A stretch of DNA of 64,000 nucleotides from Heterocephalus glaber (GCF_000247695.1 NW_004624785.1:761543-825542); one strand, 5' to 3'. Positions 12,251 through 24,666 are shown, numbered from the stretch's first letter. Numbers and translations are program-made. The notes: a model not told the origin generated them from the sequence alone.

Positions 12251-13610
12251 TTCTCAGATTAAAAAAGAATGACTTGTTCTGGGCAGTCTACAAAAATTAT
12301 TTGGGGAATTTCACTTATAATGAGAGGAACACTAAGAATTCGTTTTCCTCTTGGGGGACTGCTGGGAAGTCTTGTATCCAGTCAGTTCTGGCTTCACAAA
12401 GGAATTCTGATCAACAACAGCATTCAAGGGCACCATTTACCTTGCAAACATCACAGAGTTATATCTTTATTTTGGAAATCTTCCAGAAGAGAGAAATGTC
12501 ATGTTTTAATTAAAAACATTTATATTGATAATCTTCCGACATCTGGAAATAAACCACACTGAGGAAGGAGTAACTTCTTGAAATTTACACAAAGGTGCCT
12601 TATAAGTTAGTGATTTATCAGCCAGTACTCTGCTGGGGTACCCCGGGCTTAAACAGCCCTTCTGAGGCTGTCTCAGTGAGCCAAACTCCATCCAACTCTG
12701 TGAGCTAAAGTTTTCTCAAAACATAGCCAACCATGGGACATGATCTCAATATGAACCCAGCATGATAATCACGACCCTACACTCAGTGATGCCTGAGAAC
12801 TCATCTCAGGTTCTCCAATGGCCAGATACATGGATCACTTTGACTTCTTTCTCCTCCCTGCACCCCTCTCGGCACTCGTCCCTCTTGATCCCAATCCCTG
12901 TACCACCTCTCTCCTTCCGCAACAGTAGCTTCCCGTTCAGAGCCTCGGGCTTGGTGACAAAGTAATAAACTAACCATGCTCTGGAGCTGTCATGATGAAA
13001 TCTTCACAGTATTCCCTCGCCCACTGGGAACTGATTTTTTAAAGAGCATGTCCTCAGAAAGATAAGGCTTAACTTCAACAAATGATCCTACCTGGAAGGG
13101 GGTAACAAGGAGGGAAAGATTGGGGTGGACACGAGGTGGGGGTGGGGACTGGGGACTAATCATCCAGAGTTCTCAATGTGTGCCTCACCTGGGACTTGGT
13201 CTGCATGTGAGTTCACACCCTCTCCACAACACTGAATTACTGCAAGTTCATGACAATACTTCTTTGTTTATATAGTGGTTTATTTTGGGGGCAAATCAGT
13301 ATATCTGATTTGATGCACTAACTGCAGCCTTGCTTATAATATGACAAGCACTGTTAGGGAGTTATAATAAAAAATCATTTACGCTTTAGTAAATCATTGC
13401 TCAAAATTCATTTCCTTATGCAAATATGCACTGTAGTTACAATTAACAGCACAACACACCTTCTACATCATCATCACCATTATCATTAATATAGACTCTT
13501 GGAGAGGTTTTCTGACCAAAATTTCCACAATCCAAGAGAACACTAAAAAACAAAACAGAACAAAAATACGTAGGTCTTTGCATCTATGTGGAGAAGATTT
13601 GGCCTCGATC
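12251..13610. other. Unique intronic sequence
   Basis: No gene is seen. A G-rich run at 13134-13158 (ggtgggggtggggactgggg) could form a G-quadruplex. A pyrimidine-rich part at 12840-12950 may be decayed L2. Confidence 0.5.
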
Positions 13611-13828
13611 TTTTTTTTTTTAGGGAATGATTAGGGACTAGGGATTGACCCCACGGCCTCACACATACTAGGCTAGCACTCCACCACTGAGCTACATCCC
13701 CAGCCCTTACTTTATTTTATTTTGAGATGGTCTTGTTAATTCGCCAAGCTAACTTGAACTTGCTATCCTCCTGCCTCAGCCTCCTGAGTTGCTGGGATTA
13801 CAGGCCTACACCACAATGTCCAATTGCA
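13611..13828 (-). mobile_element. B4-like composite SINE
   Basis: The poly(T) start, then an ID-like part in reverse (gagctacatccccagcc), then a B1-like part in reverse (tgagttgctgggattacagg), match rodent B4 on the minus strand. Confidence 0.8.
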
Positions 13829-16234
13829 CTGGATCTTGATAGTGTAAAAAAGTTGTCAGATTGGTTTTGCTCTTTGTGTCTCTAGATTCAGACTTGAACA
13901 TAACAATATTCCTGATCTATTTAGAATATATATATACATATATACATTTAACGAGCAGGAAAAAATTAATTAAATAGAGGAAAATTTTAATTAAATAGAG
14001 GATATTCATTTGCATTCCTCTTTGCCACTGAGGTTAAAATCCACCACTTCTGAAGGCAGATGTGCAAACACTTGCATTGACTGACCTGGGGGAATTGTTT
14101 TTCTTACCCAGTGCTTCTAATTCACTAGCACATCTTTTTTTTTTTTCTGAAAGTATGAAGTGTATGAGGAATACATTCCTTAACTCTTAACTCCTAAAAA
14201 GAAAATACATCAATGGCTAAAGACTGTATGAGGAAGAACTGCTTTTGAAGGACCAAAACTAAAAAATTGTGTAATACTATTTTCATAATTTTACTGTAAA
14301 TCTAAAATATCTCAAAATAAAAAATTTAAGTTAAAAACAAGTTGTCCAACTAAAGGATCCGACTTCCATTTAGGGTCTATGAACCACAGCCCGTGCTTTG
14401 TGCTCCAAGTATATTCTCTCCTTGAATCACCTGGAAACTGTCAAAAGTTATGTTTCCCCCTATGAAACGAGCATTTTCCAGAAAAAGGGGAAACAAGTTA
14501 CAAATATCCACTGAGGGTTCCATTAGCATTCAGAAGTCTTAGCAAAGCAAACATTATTTCTTAATGGCCCCAAAAATTAGTCTAGGAAGAATGTCAACAT
14601 TTTTTTAGAAAGCATTTTGATTCTAAAATCTGGAAAAAAAAATCCCAAATCCAAAATGCTTCTATTCCCAAGCATCTTGGGTAAGGAATACATCAACCTG
14701 TAAGAGAAAACTGAATATGCTAATGGGCAAGAAGTAGAAGGACACCTGGACAAATGACCACATTGATTTGATGTCAGAAAGTGGTTGTTTGGGTAAGGCA
14801 AGCTTTGGCTTGGGGTTCTTTATTTTAAGGTAATTATTGTAGTAAAAAATCACAACAATGACAACCAGAAAAAATAAAAGCAGCCATTTTGCCACTCTCG
14901 ACGAATATTATTGTTCACACGCAACAGAATCTAATGGCATATGACTATCTGTTTTCTCATCTGTAAACTGGAACTAAAAGCAGGACCTAGTATTGGGGTG
15001 TGAGAGGACTGAGAAAGATGCCAGCACTTAGTGATGCCTGGCATAAGCAGGCCGCACCGGGAACGTCCCCAGCTTAGGGACCTGCCATGTCCAGCACCTG
15101 TCCAGGTGCATGTGGTGCTGGCTGAGCAAGAGGCCAGGCCATGGGACATCTGCCCCATCCCGCCTCCCGACCCTTCATGCTGGGCAGCAAGCTGTGGTTT
15201 TGGAGGCCTGCCACCTTCCAGGCTGCCTTTCACTCTTCCTGCCACCAAAGGTGCACATGGTATAGTGTCACATGAGCTAATGAGATCACACTTGCTAAAC
15301 TACGCTAAGCTAATAAGCACTGCTTAGCTAATCCACTCTAAAGAAAGGAGTTTTCTTTTTAGGGAGCAGTCCCCAAAGTTAATTTGTAGGTTGATGGTTC
15401 AAAAGTGGGACTGTGTTTTCTGGTAGAAACAATGTAACAAATGAAGACAGAGTTCTCAGGCCAAATAACCGCAAGCCCTTTTAATCCTTAGGGAAGAGCA
15501 CAGAAGTACAGGGAACAATAGTTCTGCATTGGGTCCCAGGAACTGCGTGGGTCCCTATTTCAGGCAAGAAAGAAACTGAATGTCTTCCGCTTTCCTAGGT
15601 AGACAGAGTGGATAAGACTTAAAAATAGAAGAGAAAAATAAAGAAACTAAACATCAGTGACTATTCCATTTTAAACCAACTAAATGACCACAAATGTCAC
15701 AAAATATATGCTTTGGTTCACAACCTAGTAGGTTATTTTCTTTCCTCACAGCTTGTGACACATCAAAATGGCATTTGCTGAAAGGGCCAAAACAAAGAAG
15801 TTGTGCTGAAAACCCATTTCAAATCCAAGAGTGCCTGGCTAGGAATTCTATTCTAAATAGAATTCTCTGTGCTAAGATCTTTAATGAAAACAGGTGAATA
15901 ATCTATGAACTCTAAAAGCCAAATGGACAAACTCAGGTGAAAATTAGAACAATTTTTACTGTACCAAGCAATAAGTCCAGTTCAGAAAATAATACTACAT
16001 ACTTTGCAAACCTGAAAATATTAATATCTTCAATTATGACTGAAGTAGCAGTCTGCTCACCACGTTGCCCAAGAAATATAAACTTAGAGCAAAAAACTGT
16101 CAAAAGAACTTCATGTTTAGGACATTTTTGCTGACAGTTCGGAGAACTGGACCATTCTACGCCTCTTTGTTCTCTTCATTGCATTAAAAAGGGAGGAGGT
16201 AATGAGAAAAGCCCAGATCAGCCATCACTGGATG
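13829..16234. other. Unique intronic sequence with a GC-rich patch
   Basis: AT-rich apart from 15040-15250, which is clearly GC-richer. Frames of 98-105 codons there are on both strands and look accidental. A short (TA)-rich run lies at 13926-13945. Confidence 0.5.
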
Positions 16235-16360
16235 TAGATTTCATCTGCCTTCACTGTTAGGTACCTATGCAACGTACTGTCTGTCACTCTAAGCCTTGTG
16301 AGCTTCAGTTTCCTTGTCTGTAAAATGGAGAAATTTTTACTAATTCTACCTTTACAAGAT
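16235..16360 (+). mobile_element. MIR fragment
   Basis: cttcagtttccttgtctgta followed by aaatgg is the conserved MIR core in forward orientation. Confidence 0.75.
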
Positions 16361-16744
16361 CAGTAGTAAAAGACAAGGGTTCCTTTATATAGCAAGTAGA
16401 ATTCTAGGATACAGTTTCTCAAGAGGTTGACTACTACTTTTAGTCAACACTAAAAGAGGGTCATTTTGAAAAGCACTCATTTTACATGTTTTTATGCCTC
16501 TAAAAAAACGATTTTAGAAGTCCATTAGATGTGAAACACTAATCTCCAAACACTGGGTGTCTGCAGTAGTTATTCCAATTCTTCTTGTGAAAAAGCTTCA
16601 GCATCTATCAGTAAATAATGACTGAAGTCGATGCAAAGATCACCTACCCGGGAACCTTGAAATGGTTTTTAAGGTTTTAAGGCCTGGGTTTTAAGGTTGG
16701 TTTCAGTTGGCTCTCCTGTTCAAGGGCATTAGTGTTTTCAATGC

Positions 16745-17165
16745 AGGCCTAGCAACACTGCTTTAGTGCCTACTGTGAGTCACACACTAAGGACCAGATG
16801 CATGAGAGACAAAGACCAACAAGACAAGGCCTGGGATCAGTAAGCTCACAGGCCAATGGCTGGCGAAGGTGTGCACCATGACCCGAACACTCAGTGCTAT
16901 GAGCCAGAGTCACAAGAAGAAAGGGGTAACTGTGGGAAAGTGGCTGGACTACTGCTAGCAGTGTCAGGAAAGCTTCTGAACCACATATGCTTGAGTCAGA
17001 CCACGAAAGACTGCATTTAACAGGCTGGAGATTGGCAGAAATTCTAAGCAGAGGACACAGCAGGGCTGAAGACAAGAGTGTGGGAAAACCTGGCATCCGT
17101 GGCAGTGGTAGTGACTCATGGGGCTGGGCAGTGCCTAGCAAGCTATAGGTTGCTGGTTGTGGAAT
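16745..17165 (-). mobile_element. L2 fragment
   Basis: Reads as the reverse complement of the L2 3' region (tgcctactgtgagtcacaca, acaagacaaggcctgggatc, then a purine-rich part). A 132-codon open frame on the minus strand (16770-17168) lies inside it and is not a gene. Confidence 0.5.
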
Positions 17166-18949
17166 CAAGTTACTGGGTCAAGAAGCATCACTTAAGTGAA
17201 ATATCCTAAAATAAAATAAGAGAGTAGAATAAAACAGAGGTCACTGTGTGTGGCCAGAGTAAGCGCTGTTTTGTGAAACTTTCACTTCTCCATGTGCCCT
17301 GGATCTTGACGATCCACCGCTCAGTGTAGCCCACCCTCTAAAGGTTTGAAGCCCCCTATCCAGGAACATAGGGTACAGAGGGGGACATCCAGTCACCATC
17401 CCCACTGGCACATTCCAGGTTATGGCCCACAGTGGCAGAAGTAGCTATAAAGGAGACAGCAGCATTTCTCACCCTGGGGAGGACCATTTCCAAGGAGGGT
17501 TGTAGAAAAGGGCTGGAAGGCTGGGCCTTGAGTTTGGGCCCAACCCAAAAAAGCTCTGCAGGTGAGACTCCACCGACCAGCCTGGAAGGAAACCATAGTA
17601 GAGTAGGGCAGCAGTAAGGAAGCAGGAAAAATGAAAATTCAGCCTCAATGAATTTGCTCAGAATTTTGCAACTAGGAAAACTCAATTTGCACTTTCCTGT
17701 TAACTCTTCTATAAATTACATGTGGTGTAGGGAACAGGGAAAGGGAACGTTACTAGAACCTCTGCAATAAGTCCTAGTCTCCTGCAAGCCACGGTGGCAC
17801 AAGGCAAAATTACAAGGTAGAAAAATGAGACAGAAGAAGCTGAGCTTTGGGTCTGATCAGTGCTACTCTGGGCAGCAAAGACGAAAGCCCCCAACTTACC
17901 GTACATCGGGAGAAACAAATGTAACAAATAACTTGCAGCGAGTTCAGTACATCCGTGTAAACAAGATGTAACAATCCAAGAACAACGAGGAACTGAGTAG
18001 ATGAAGATTTTGTTCCTCCCAGGATGTTTTCAGCTGGTATAACCTTGTCCTGGAGCATCACAGCATCACCGGATCATTGAGGTCTGAGTTGTGACCGGGG
18101 GCCAAAATGGAATTATGTCTCAGAACTCCATAGCTGAGCTGCAGGCAGGAGAACTAGGCTAACCAAATGATTTTACCCTAAAATTATGTAGCATTGCTCC
18201 CGACAATGTGGTAGTAGGGAAGGGAGTTGAACACACAAACTTCTCAGTGTCCGTGGCTTTGAAAGGCTTTAATCCAGCCCTGATGGTGACAACTAAAGTG
18301 GTTCTGCATAAAATGCTCCTTGCACCAGATGTCCCCTCTCAAGATCATTTGGTGGGTACTGGGGAGTCCATCCTGCCTGGACCTACCCTGCAACAGAGTT
18401 GTGCGTGACACTGAGACCAAGATCACCCCAAAAGCAGACAGCAGTTGTCTGAGGATGGGCCCACTGTGAGCAAGGAAGACCACGCATGTGATATTCAACA
18501 GAATGCGTCAGCCCAAGCCCTGGGTAGCAAGCACAAGAGAACATTCTCTTTCCAGATTGTTCTTTGTCACAAACCTGTTAACTCTCTGGGGGTTAACGTA
18601 AGGGACAGTAACAACAACTGCTTTTCTACCTTAGAACAAAAAGCTTAGGAGGGACAAGGCCCAAAATTATGAGGAGAGAGGAAAGCCTGTCTGAACAAAG
18701 GCCACAAACATCCAACTGCATGTGACAGATGAGGCAAATGCCTTTCTCTCTTACATCATGGCCTACTGCTTCTCCAAACACTTAGGCAATACCAACTTTG
18801 GCCCTGACGTCAGACAACAGCATCCCAATTTATGCATCATCGATGGGTCTGACGTGTTATATCTCCAACACACACTACCTTGTTTTTGGCTTGTGTTGAC
18901 ACTCAGTAAATATTTTCTGACTTGAGAAACCATTAAACATAAACAAAAA
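17166..18949. other. Low-repeat intronic block with overlapping frames, unidentified
   Basis: Between 17.36 and 18.65 kb both strands carry several frames of 60-109 codons (for example 17356-17685 minus, 18244-18498 minus, 18208-18408 plus). I recognise no repeat family and no protein. An old processed pseudogene or unannotated repeat is possible. Confidence 0.4.
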
Positions 18950-18960
18950 TATTTATGTAG

Positions 18961-19031
18961 GGCTGGGGGTTTAGCTCAGTGGTTCCACCGCCTGCCTCAC
19001 AAGCACAAGGACCCAAGTTCAATCCCCAGTA

Positions 19032-19032
<1 letters not shown>
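18961..19032 (+). mobile_element. ID SINE with a TA-rich tail
   Basis: Complete ID body (tttagctcagtggttccacc, gttcaatccccagtacc). An 11-bp duplication tatttatgtag at 18950-18960 and 19085-19095 brackets body plus tail. The A tail has been replaced by a TA microsatellite. Confidence 0.9.
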
Positions 19033-19033
<1 letters not shown>

Positions 19034-19075
<42 letters not shown>

Positions 19076-19084
19076 GTATTTATG
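19034..19084 (+). repeat. (TA)n microsatellite in the SINE tail
   Basis: About 15 TA units and then tatgtata variants, entirely between the SINE body and its 3' target duplication. Confidence 0.9.
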
Positions 19085-19095
19085 TATTTATGTAG

Positions 19096-20241
19096 AGAGA
19101 TGTTGAAAAAAAACAGGTGGCCTGAAGCAAAAAAAATGAAGCTCCTGTTCGGAGGGATGACATTATCCATTGGTCTAAGTCCCATCAATCAGGGAAGCAA
19201 AGTCTGATAAATAGAATCAGCTCAGGTCCCCTGCAGAAAAGCACATGGGTTCACAAATGTCTTCATTATTTTGATCAATGCTAGACCACACACTCCAAGT
19301 AAAACCATTTTTCTTTGAAGGCTGAATTAACCTAATTGGCTATAGATACTGCGGAAATGAGCAAACTATTTGGTAAACTTCCAGCCTGTGTTTATTGTAC
19401 AATGCACAGTCAGAGCTTTTTCTCTTTGTTGTGCTGATCAGTGTAGATACAAAGAGCAATCTACTTGTAGAGAGATCCTTGTAGCTACAGAATTCTTTTC
19501 TCTAGCCAAAAAATGCAAACAAATAAGAATGGCAATGTTTTCTCTAAAATAAAGACGCAACACTAATTTAATACAATCTACTGTGTTCTTACAAAAATGT
19601 CATCACGGTCTTCCTGTCTCAGAAGAAAGTTTCAAGCTTTCCCTACGTTAGTAATTATGCCCATTATTCTGTCTTAAGTGGGGAGGAGAAAAGCAATGAA
19701 ATATTTAAAACCCTCCTTGGCGGAGGTAGGTCTATTAGATACTGAGCAGGAAGTTGAGTCATACGTCAGATGCAGCTCGGCCTCCATCCTCAGCTCCTCA
19801 CAAATAAAGGCTGGCTCAGCAGGCCCTCAAGTTGGACCCAGAGGGGACAGGGCAGCAAAACAGTTCTACCTACAATCAGAGATTCTTTCCCCACAATGAG
19901 GTTGCTGCTCCACCCAACATCAGGCTCAGCACTGGTCACCACATCCCTGCTCCGATGGGGTCATGGTCACTGTCCTTGAAACTCTGTCTTTCAACTTCCA
20001 GAAATACAGCTTAGCCTGGCACTTTCATGGCCCTCCTTTTCCTTACACATGAAGCTTCTTGCCTTGGGGCTGGGACCCTGCTCACTGACACACTGCCCTC
20101 CAAACTTTTGAACTATCCATGCAAAATATGCTTATAGCTAATGGAATAAGGAGACAAAGACAAACTCAGTATGTCTCCTAAATACAGTGGTAATCAACAT
20201 TTGAATGTGCATGCTGGGACCATCCTGAAGTATAATTTGCA
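19096..20241. other. Unique intronic sequence
   Basis: No gene or named repeat is seen; overlapping short frames at 19.68-20.01 kb are unremarkable. Confidence 0.5.
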
Positions 20242-20255
20242 TAGGTTGCAATCTT

Positions 20256-20352
20256 TGATTTTTTTTTTTTTTTTTTTGGTACCGGGGATTAAACTCTGGT
20301 CCTTGCACTTGCAAGGCAGGCGGTGGAACCACTGAGCTAAATACCCGGCCCC
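20256..20352 (-). mobile_element. ID SINE
   Basis: Poly(T), then ggtaccggggattaaactct, box B and box A in reverse. Flanked by a perfect 14-bp duplication taggttgcaatctt at 20242-20255 and 20353-20366. Confidence 0.9.
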
Positions 20353-20615
20353 TAGGTTGCAATCTTAAAGAGAATCAGGAAAATTTAAATCAAGTTAGTA
20401 AGTATGAGGTAATCCTGAGTAAACAATTTTTCTCCTGGCTCAGAAAGACAAATAGACCATATATATAGCTGGAAAATTTAATATTGGCTTAAAATGCCCT
20501 TATCTGCCATCAAGAATGTATGTATAGGAAACTCATGGCATTAAAAGACCCCAAAATAAGACCACTCAAGTTGATAAACTACTTTCATTGTATAAGTCTG
20601 TGGCCTCCTCAAAAG

Positions 20616-20648
20616 ATCAAATCACTAAAAAAAAAAAATCAAATCACT
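20616..20648 (+). mobile_element. Poly(A)-only insertion with target duplication
   Basis: An 11-base A-run is bracketed by perfect direct copies of atcaaatcact (20616-20626 and 20638-20648). This is what an extremely 5'-truncated retrotransposition, tail only, would leave. Confidence 0.4.
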
Positions 20649-22252
20649 GAGGATCATTAGTAGCCAAGTCACTCACCTGTAGGGCAGGTAGCATGGGTCT
20701 GCTGCCACAAGGCCACCAAAGGCTGTTATTGGAAAAGCCTCAATATGTCACTAGTACACTGAGGCATGTAAACTAGGTTCCTGCCATCCTCGGTAACCAA
20801 GAGATTGGACTTTCTAATGTATATAGTGTCTACTACATTCAGTCCCCTCCAAAATCAACAGATGAGACTTTAGGAAATGGAGATCCTCATTTATCACACT
20901 TGATAAGTTCTTAGAAAGAGAGTAGGAGCTTGAATATCAGATTTAAACAGGTTTGTATGGATTCAGCTTCCCACAAAATAGGTGTCCAAGTAATTTCCAT
21001 GTAGAAGGGAATTCAGGGGTTTTAAGGCTGAAGCAAAAGAAAAATAGAGTCAGAGAGAGGGAAAAGAAGTGAGGACAGCCATCCAGGATGGGTTGCTGAA
21101 GGCCTAGAGCACTAGTTCTCAAAGTACATTCCCACCAGGACACAGGTGATAAGGACAACTTCACTAAAGAAGAAGCAGGGCCAGGTACAACAGTGGGAGC
21201 ATATGTATGGAGACAGAGAGGAAGAAAGAAATCCAAGAGAATTTAAGAAAAGAATTGGTAGGGTTGCTGAGAGAAGTTATGTGAGAAAGAGTGAAAAGTA
21301 AGAGCAGGTCACACTTCTGGGGACCAGGAGAGTCCTCACTGAGAGTACGGGGAGTCAATGGTGTGCCTTATAGGAGCGAGAGGAGAGAGGAAATGAGCTC
21401 TAAGCAGGGGGAAGAGGAGGGATGAAAGCCACATTTGAAAAGACCAGAGGGACCACCAAGACAATGCAAACTTGCTTGAGGAAGTAAGAAAGGCAGAAGG
21501 GGAATGAACAAAGTAAATGACAGTCAAGGAGAGAACAGGAGAAAAAGAAATAACTGAACATCCTAGAAGCTAAAGGATGAAAATTTCCAAAAAAGAGAAA
21601 AGAGTCACAGTGTCTTCTGAGAGAAAGGAAAAAATGAAAACTGAGAAAAGGACACTGGATTTTGCCAAGGAAGTAGTCAGGAACACAGCTTTTGGGGAAC
21701 TCTTCTATTTCTCAATCGGTACAAGGAATGGCAGTCATTTCTTAGCAAGTAGAACTAATGCTTCAAATAGACTCCAGTATTTGGTGTTAAAATAAGCTGT
21801 TGCCCTGAATTTATGAGAAGTATCTGAAAACTACCAAAAGAAACAGACTTATGGAGCTTAACTTCTTCCCCAAGGAGTTAGACCACAGTTCCCCTGGTGA
21901 TAAGACTATCTTGAGGCAAATGGCAACAGGCCAGAGAGCCCTTGGCTACACCCTCCTCTATCAGCTGCCCGGCCTGCTGGCCCTGTCACATTCTGATGTC
22001 AACAGTAACACCAGTTCCCATGGACTTTGAAGTCAGTAGTTTTTAAAATCTGTGAAGATGTATGGAAATGCACTTATTCCTGTTTTTAATCAGAGTGTTA
22101 AGTAAAACATGGTTAAATTGTTCTAAAATAAAAAGTATCCCTTACTGTAAAAAGCAAGCCTACCCCATAAATTTCTAAAGAGAGACAAGGAAGTCTATTT
22201 TGATGTTATGAAGGGCCAAGAGATGGGGCAAAAGTAGGTGTAAGTTAAAGAT
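20649..22252. other. Unique intronic sequence
   Basis: Purine-rich from about 21.0 to 21.7 kb, which makes accidental open frames. No gene is recognised. Confidence 0.5.
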
Positions 22253-22263
22253 AATAGAGAACT

Positions 22264-22353
22264 GGGGCTGGGATTTAGCCCAATGGTACCATGCCTGTCT
22301 TGCAAGCGTAAGGTCCTGAGTTTGATCCCTGGCACCGCAAAAAAAAAAAGAAA
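22264..22353 (+). mobile_element. ID SINE
   Basis: Full ID body (ggctgggatttagcccaatg, gtttgatccctggcacc) with an A tail. Flanked by an 11-bp duplication aatagagaact at 22253-22263 and 22354-22364. Confidence 0.9.
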
Positions 22354-22364
22354 AATAGAGAACT

Positions 22365-23092
22365 TCTCCAGACTGAAGGAATAGAGTTGGGGAAAGGGAA
22401 ACAAGGACACATGCAAGCAGGACTGTCATGCTGACTGTCTTGGGTCCCATCAGGACAGAGAAAGTGATTTCTCTCCATAGAGAGTGGCAGGACCGGGAGG
22501 TCACAAGAACTCTCTTTCAAGGCTGCTGGTTCAATCAGAAACCTCTTCTGTCAGGCTCTAGCAACAGCCAGAAACATGAGACAACCCACGACATAAGGGG
22601 CTGTATATAAATAAGCCACAAGTTCAGAGATGACCCTCAAAACCCGAAGTATCACAAGTGAGAGGGAAAGCTTTCAAGCCATTTTAAACCAAAGAAAAAC
22701 TAACATTAGTTTAGAAGATGAAGATTTATGATAAAGTACCTTGTTCAACATAAGGAGATGTATTTCTGTAAATCTCACTCTTAATTATATACAACTTCAA
22801 TCAACAGTCGGTTGATTGTTGGAATTAGGTAATTTGACAACTATTTTCTCATCACATAAAAAAGCCACTGAATTGCATACTAAACTCTCTCCCAGGGGTC
22901 CAGAGCTAAGCATTTGGGTCTGGATATCACAATCATTGTAAGATCACATTTAAGGAGATCAAAATCTATGAAGCGACAGTCTTGTATATGCTACCCTATA
23001 AAATATCAGCAAATGCCAAGAATCAGTAAGGAATCAAAGAAAGACTAAAGAAATATGAAGAAGGAACTTAGCTCATTTACACAAATCACATA
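22365..23092. other. Unique AT-rich intronic sequence
   Basis: Nothing is recognised up to the mariner pair; it includes a small inverted motif around 22801-22820 (caacagtcggttgattgttg). Confidence 0.5.
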
Positions 23093-23262
23093 CAAGGGGT
23101 GATAAAAAATACAATGTGTGTTTAAGTAAAAATATCTTACAGTAAAAGACACATTGCCCTTAAGTCCCCTCAAAATCCTCTCCCTCACTTCAAACATGTT
23201 TATCCCATCATTCTTGCCACTTTCTGAAGCAGTCTGGAAGTCCTTTTAAGTGAGTGTCTTTA
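23093..23262 (-). mobile_element. Mariner-type fragment, inverted arm
   Basis: This arm starts at a TA with a decayed terminal repeat (ggggtgataaaaaatac). It then reads as the reverse complement of the 3' part of the neighbouring mariner copy, for example gccactttctgaagcagtct against the complement of its transposase end. It stops right where the second element begins. Confidence 0.6.
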
Positions 23263-23612
23263 TGAGGTGTGATCAAAAATACAGTAAATGGTACTGCCGA
23301 CTGCCATTCAATGAAAAGACAATCTAGTAAAAACATTATGTGTGTGTTCTCATCCACCTTATTCACTAGATCTGGCCCTGTGTGTCTTCTGGCTCTTCCC
23401 CAAAGTCAAAATGACCTTGAAAGGTAAATGTTTTGGATTGGTTCAGGACATGAAATCTGCCACAGCATCCCAACTAAAGATACTCACAAAAAAGGACTTC
23501 CATAACTGTTTCAGAAAGTGGCAGCAATGGAATAAGTGTGTCCAAAGCAAGGGAAATTAATGGTAATGTGTTTTTCACTGTAATAAAATGTTTAATTTGA
23601 TCACAACTGATA
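23263..23612 (+). mobile_element. Internally deleted mariner-type DNA transposon
   Basis: TA-flanked element with terminal inverted repeats tgaggtgtgatcaaaaat (5') and, inverted at the 3' end, tcagttgtgatcaaatta. After about 75 bases it jumps to the C-terminal transposase part. Most of the transposase is missing. Confidence 0.75.
23342..23560 (+). pseudogene. Mariner transposase C-terminal remnant
   Basis: About 72 open codons encode HPPYSLDLALC, then a FPKVKMTLKGK motif, then a basic DFHNCFRKWQQW end. This is the C-terminal third of a mariner transposase. The HPPYSPDLAP block normally carries the third catalytic Asp, and an Asp is still present (SLDL). The N-terminal DNA-binding region and the first two catalytic Asp residues are absent, and the frame has no ATG start, so it is a dead relic. 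Confidence 0.7.
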
Positions 23613-24483
23613 GCAGTTAAAATGAATTATATATGTGCAATAAGATATGAGTGTATGAGAAATACAGTATTGTTTTAAAAAATCACAAGTTGAAAGTTAT
23701 TAGAGCAATCACTCCCAAACTAGCAATGAAAACAAGCCAGATTAGCTACAAAAGCATAGTTTTAAAAATTTATCAGGGAGCTGAGAACACAAGCCGAAAT
23801 GTGGCAGGCCCTCCCCAAGAGAAAAAAGGCCAACAGCTGCTTCCATCCCTACCAAAGCAGCAGGAAGAACAGAAATTTACCACAAACAGGAGTATGGAGA
23901 AGCCAGCTCAATTTATAACCAACATCAGTGGCTCCATGTAGACTTCCATATGGATTAGAACTCTAGGGAGCCCTGGCCACAGACTTAAGTCTGTACCACC
24001 AGCCAGCGCTTTCCCACTGATCTTCACCAAACACACAGAAGTAACACTAAAGACTGGGGAGAACAGGAGAGTCGGAAGATATCTTCTGCCAGGCCTATGG
24101 AACCTACCCAAAACTAAGGCATGAAAGGGTCAGACAATAAAAACAGAATGAATGTCTTTCTCAGGCACTCCAGGCTTTCCCCCCTAGCCTTGCCAATAGC
24201 CCCCCAAAAGCTGAGATAAGGCAGAGAGCAGAGAAGACATCCTGAGGTTTAGAAAGCTGGAGCCAAAAAGCTAGCAATCAGGCTGAAAAGCAAAAAGCTA
24301 TCTTCCACAGTTCAAAAACCTAGTGCTGAAATTAGAAAACATAAATAAATCTTCAGTTTAGCCAGAGTTCAGATCCCAAAGCTTGCTTCAGGGAAAGTCT
24401 TGATTCTGCCCTCAAAATATTGAAAGTTAGTGATGAAATGAATCTAACAAAAGCTCCCCCAAACCCACATCCACTTCAATCAC
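23613..24483. other. Unique intronic sequence
   Basis: A 96-codon frame (23651-23941) has no recognisable similarity. No repeats were identified. Confidence 0.45.
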
Positions 24484-24666
24484 GGGTTGAGTATCCCTAA
24501 TCCAAAAATCCAAAATTCAAAAGGCTCCAAAATCCAAAACTTTTCACATGCTATGACACAAATTGAAAATGCACACCTGACCACAGAGATGGGCTGCAGT
24601 CAAAATGCAGGCACTCTTAAAATTATTGTACATAATTACCTTCAGGCTATGAGACTAAGGTGTACA
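24484..24666 (+). mobile_element. Pogo/Tigger-like (MER44-type) DNA transposon, left part
   Basis: Begins gggttgagtatccctaatcc, a terminal repeat shared by MER44/Tigger7-type elements, and continues into ttaccttcaggctatgagac. It continues at 25029 after an LTR insertion. Confidence 0.55.

Noticed and set aside
13134..13158. G-quadruplex as a regulatory element
   Set aside because: Three good G-runs plus a weak fourth; plausible in vitro but nothing else at the site suggests function.
16770..17168. 132-codon minus-strand frame
   Set aside because: Lies within an L2 fragment.
23342..23560. Domesticated mariner transposase gene
   Set aside because: No ATG, no N-terminal domain, first two catalytic Asp residues missing, and the element is internally deleted.
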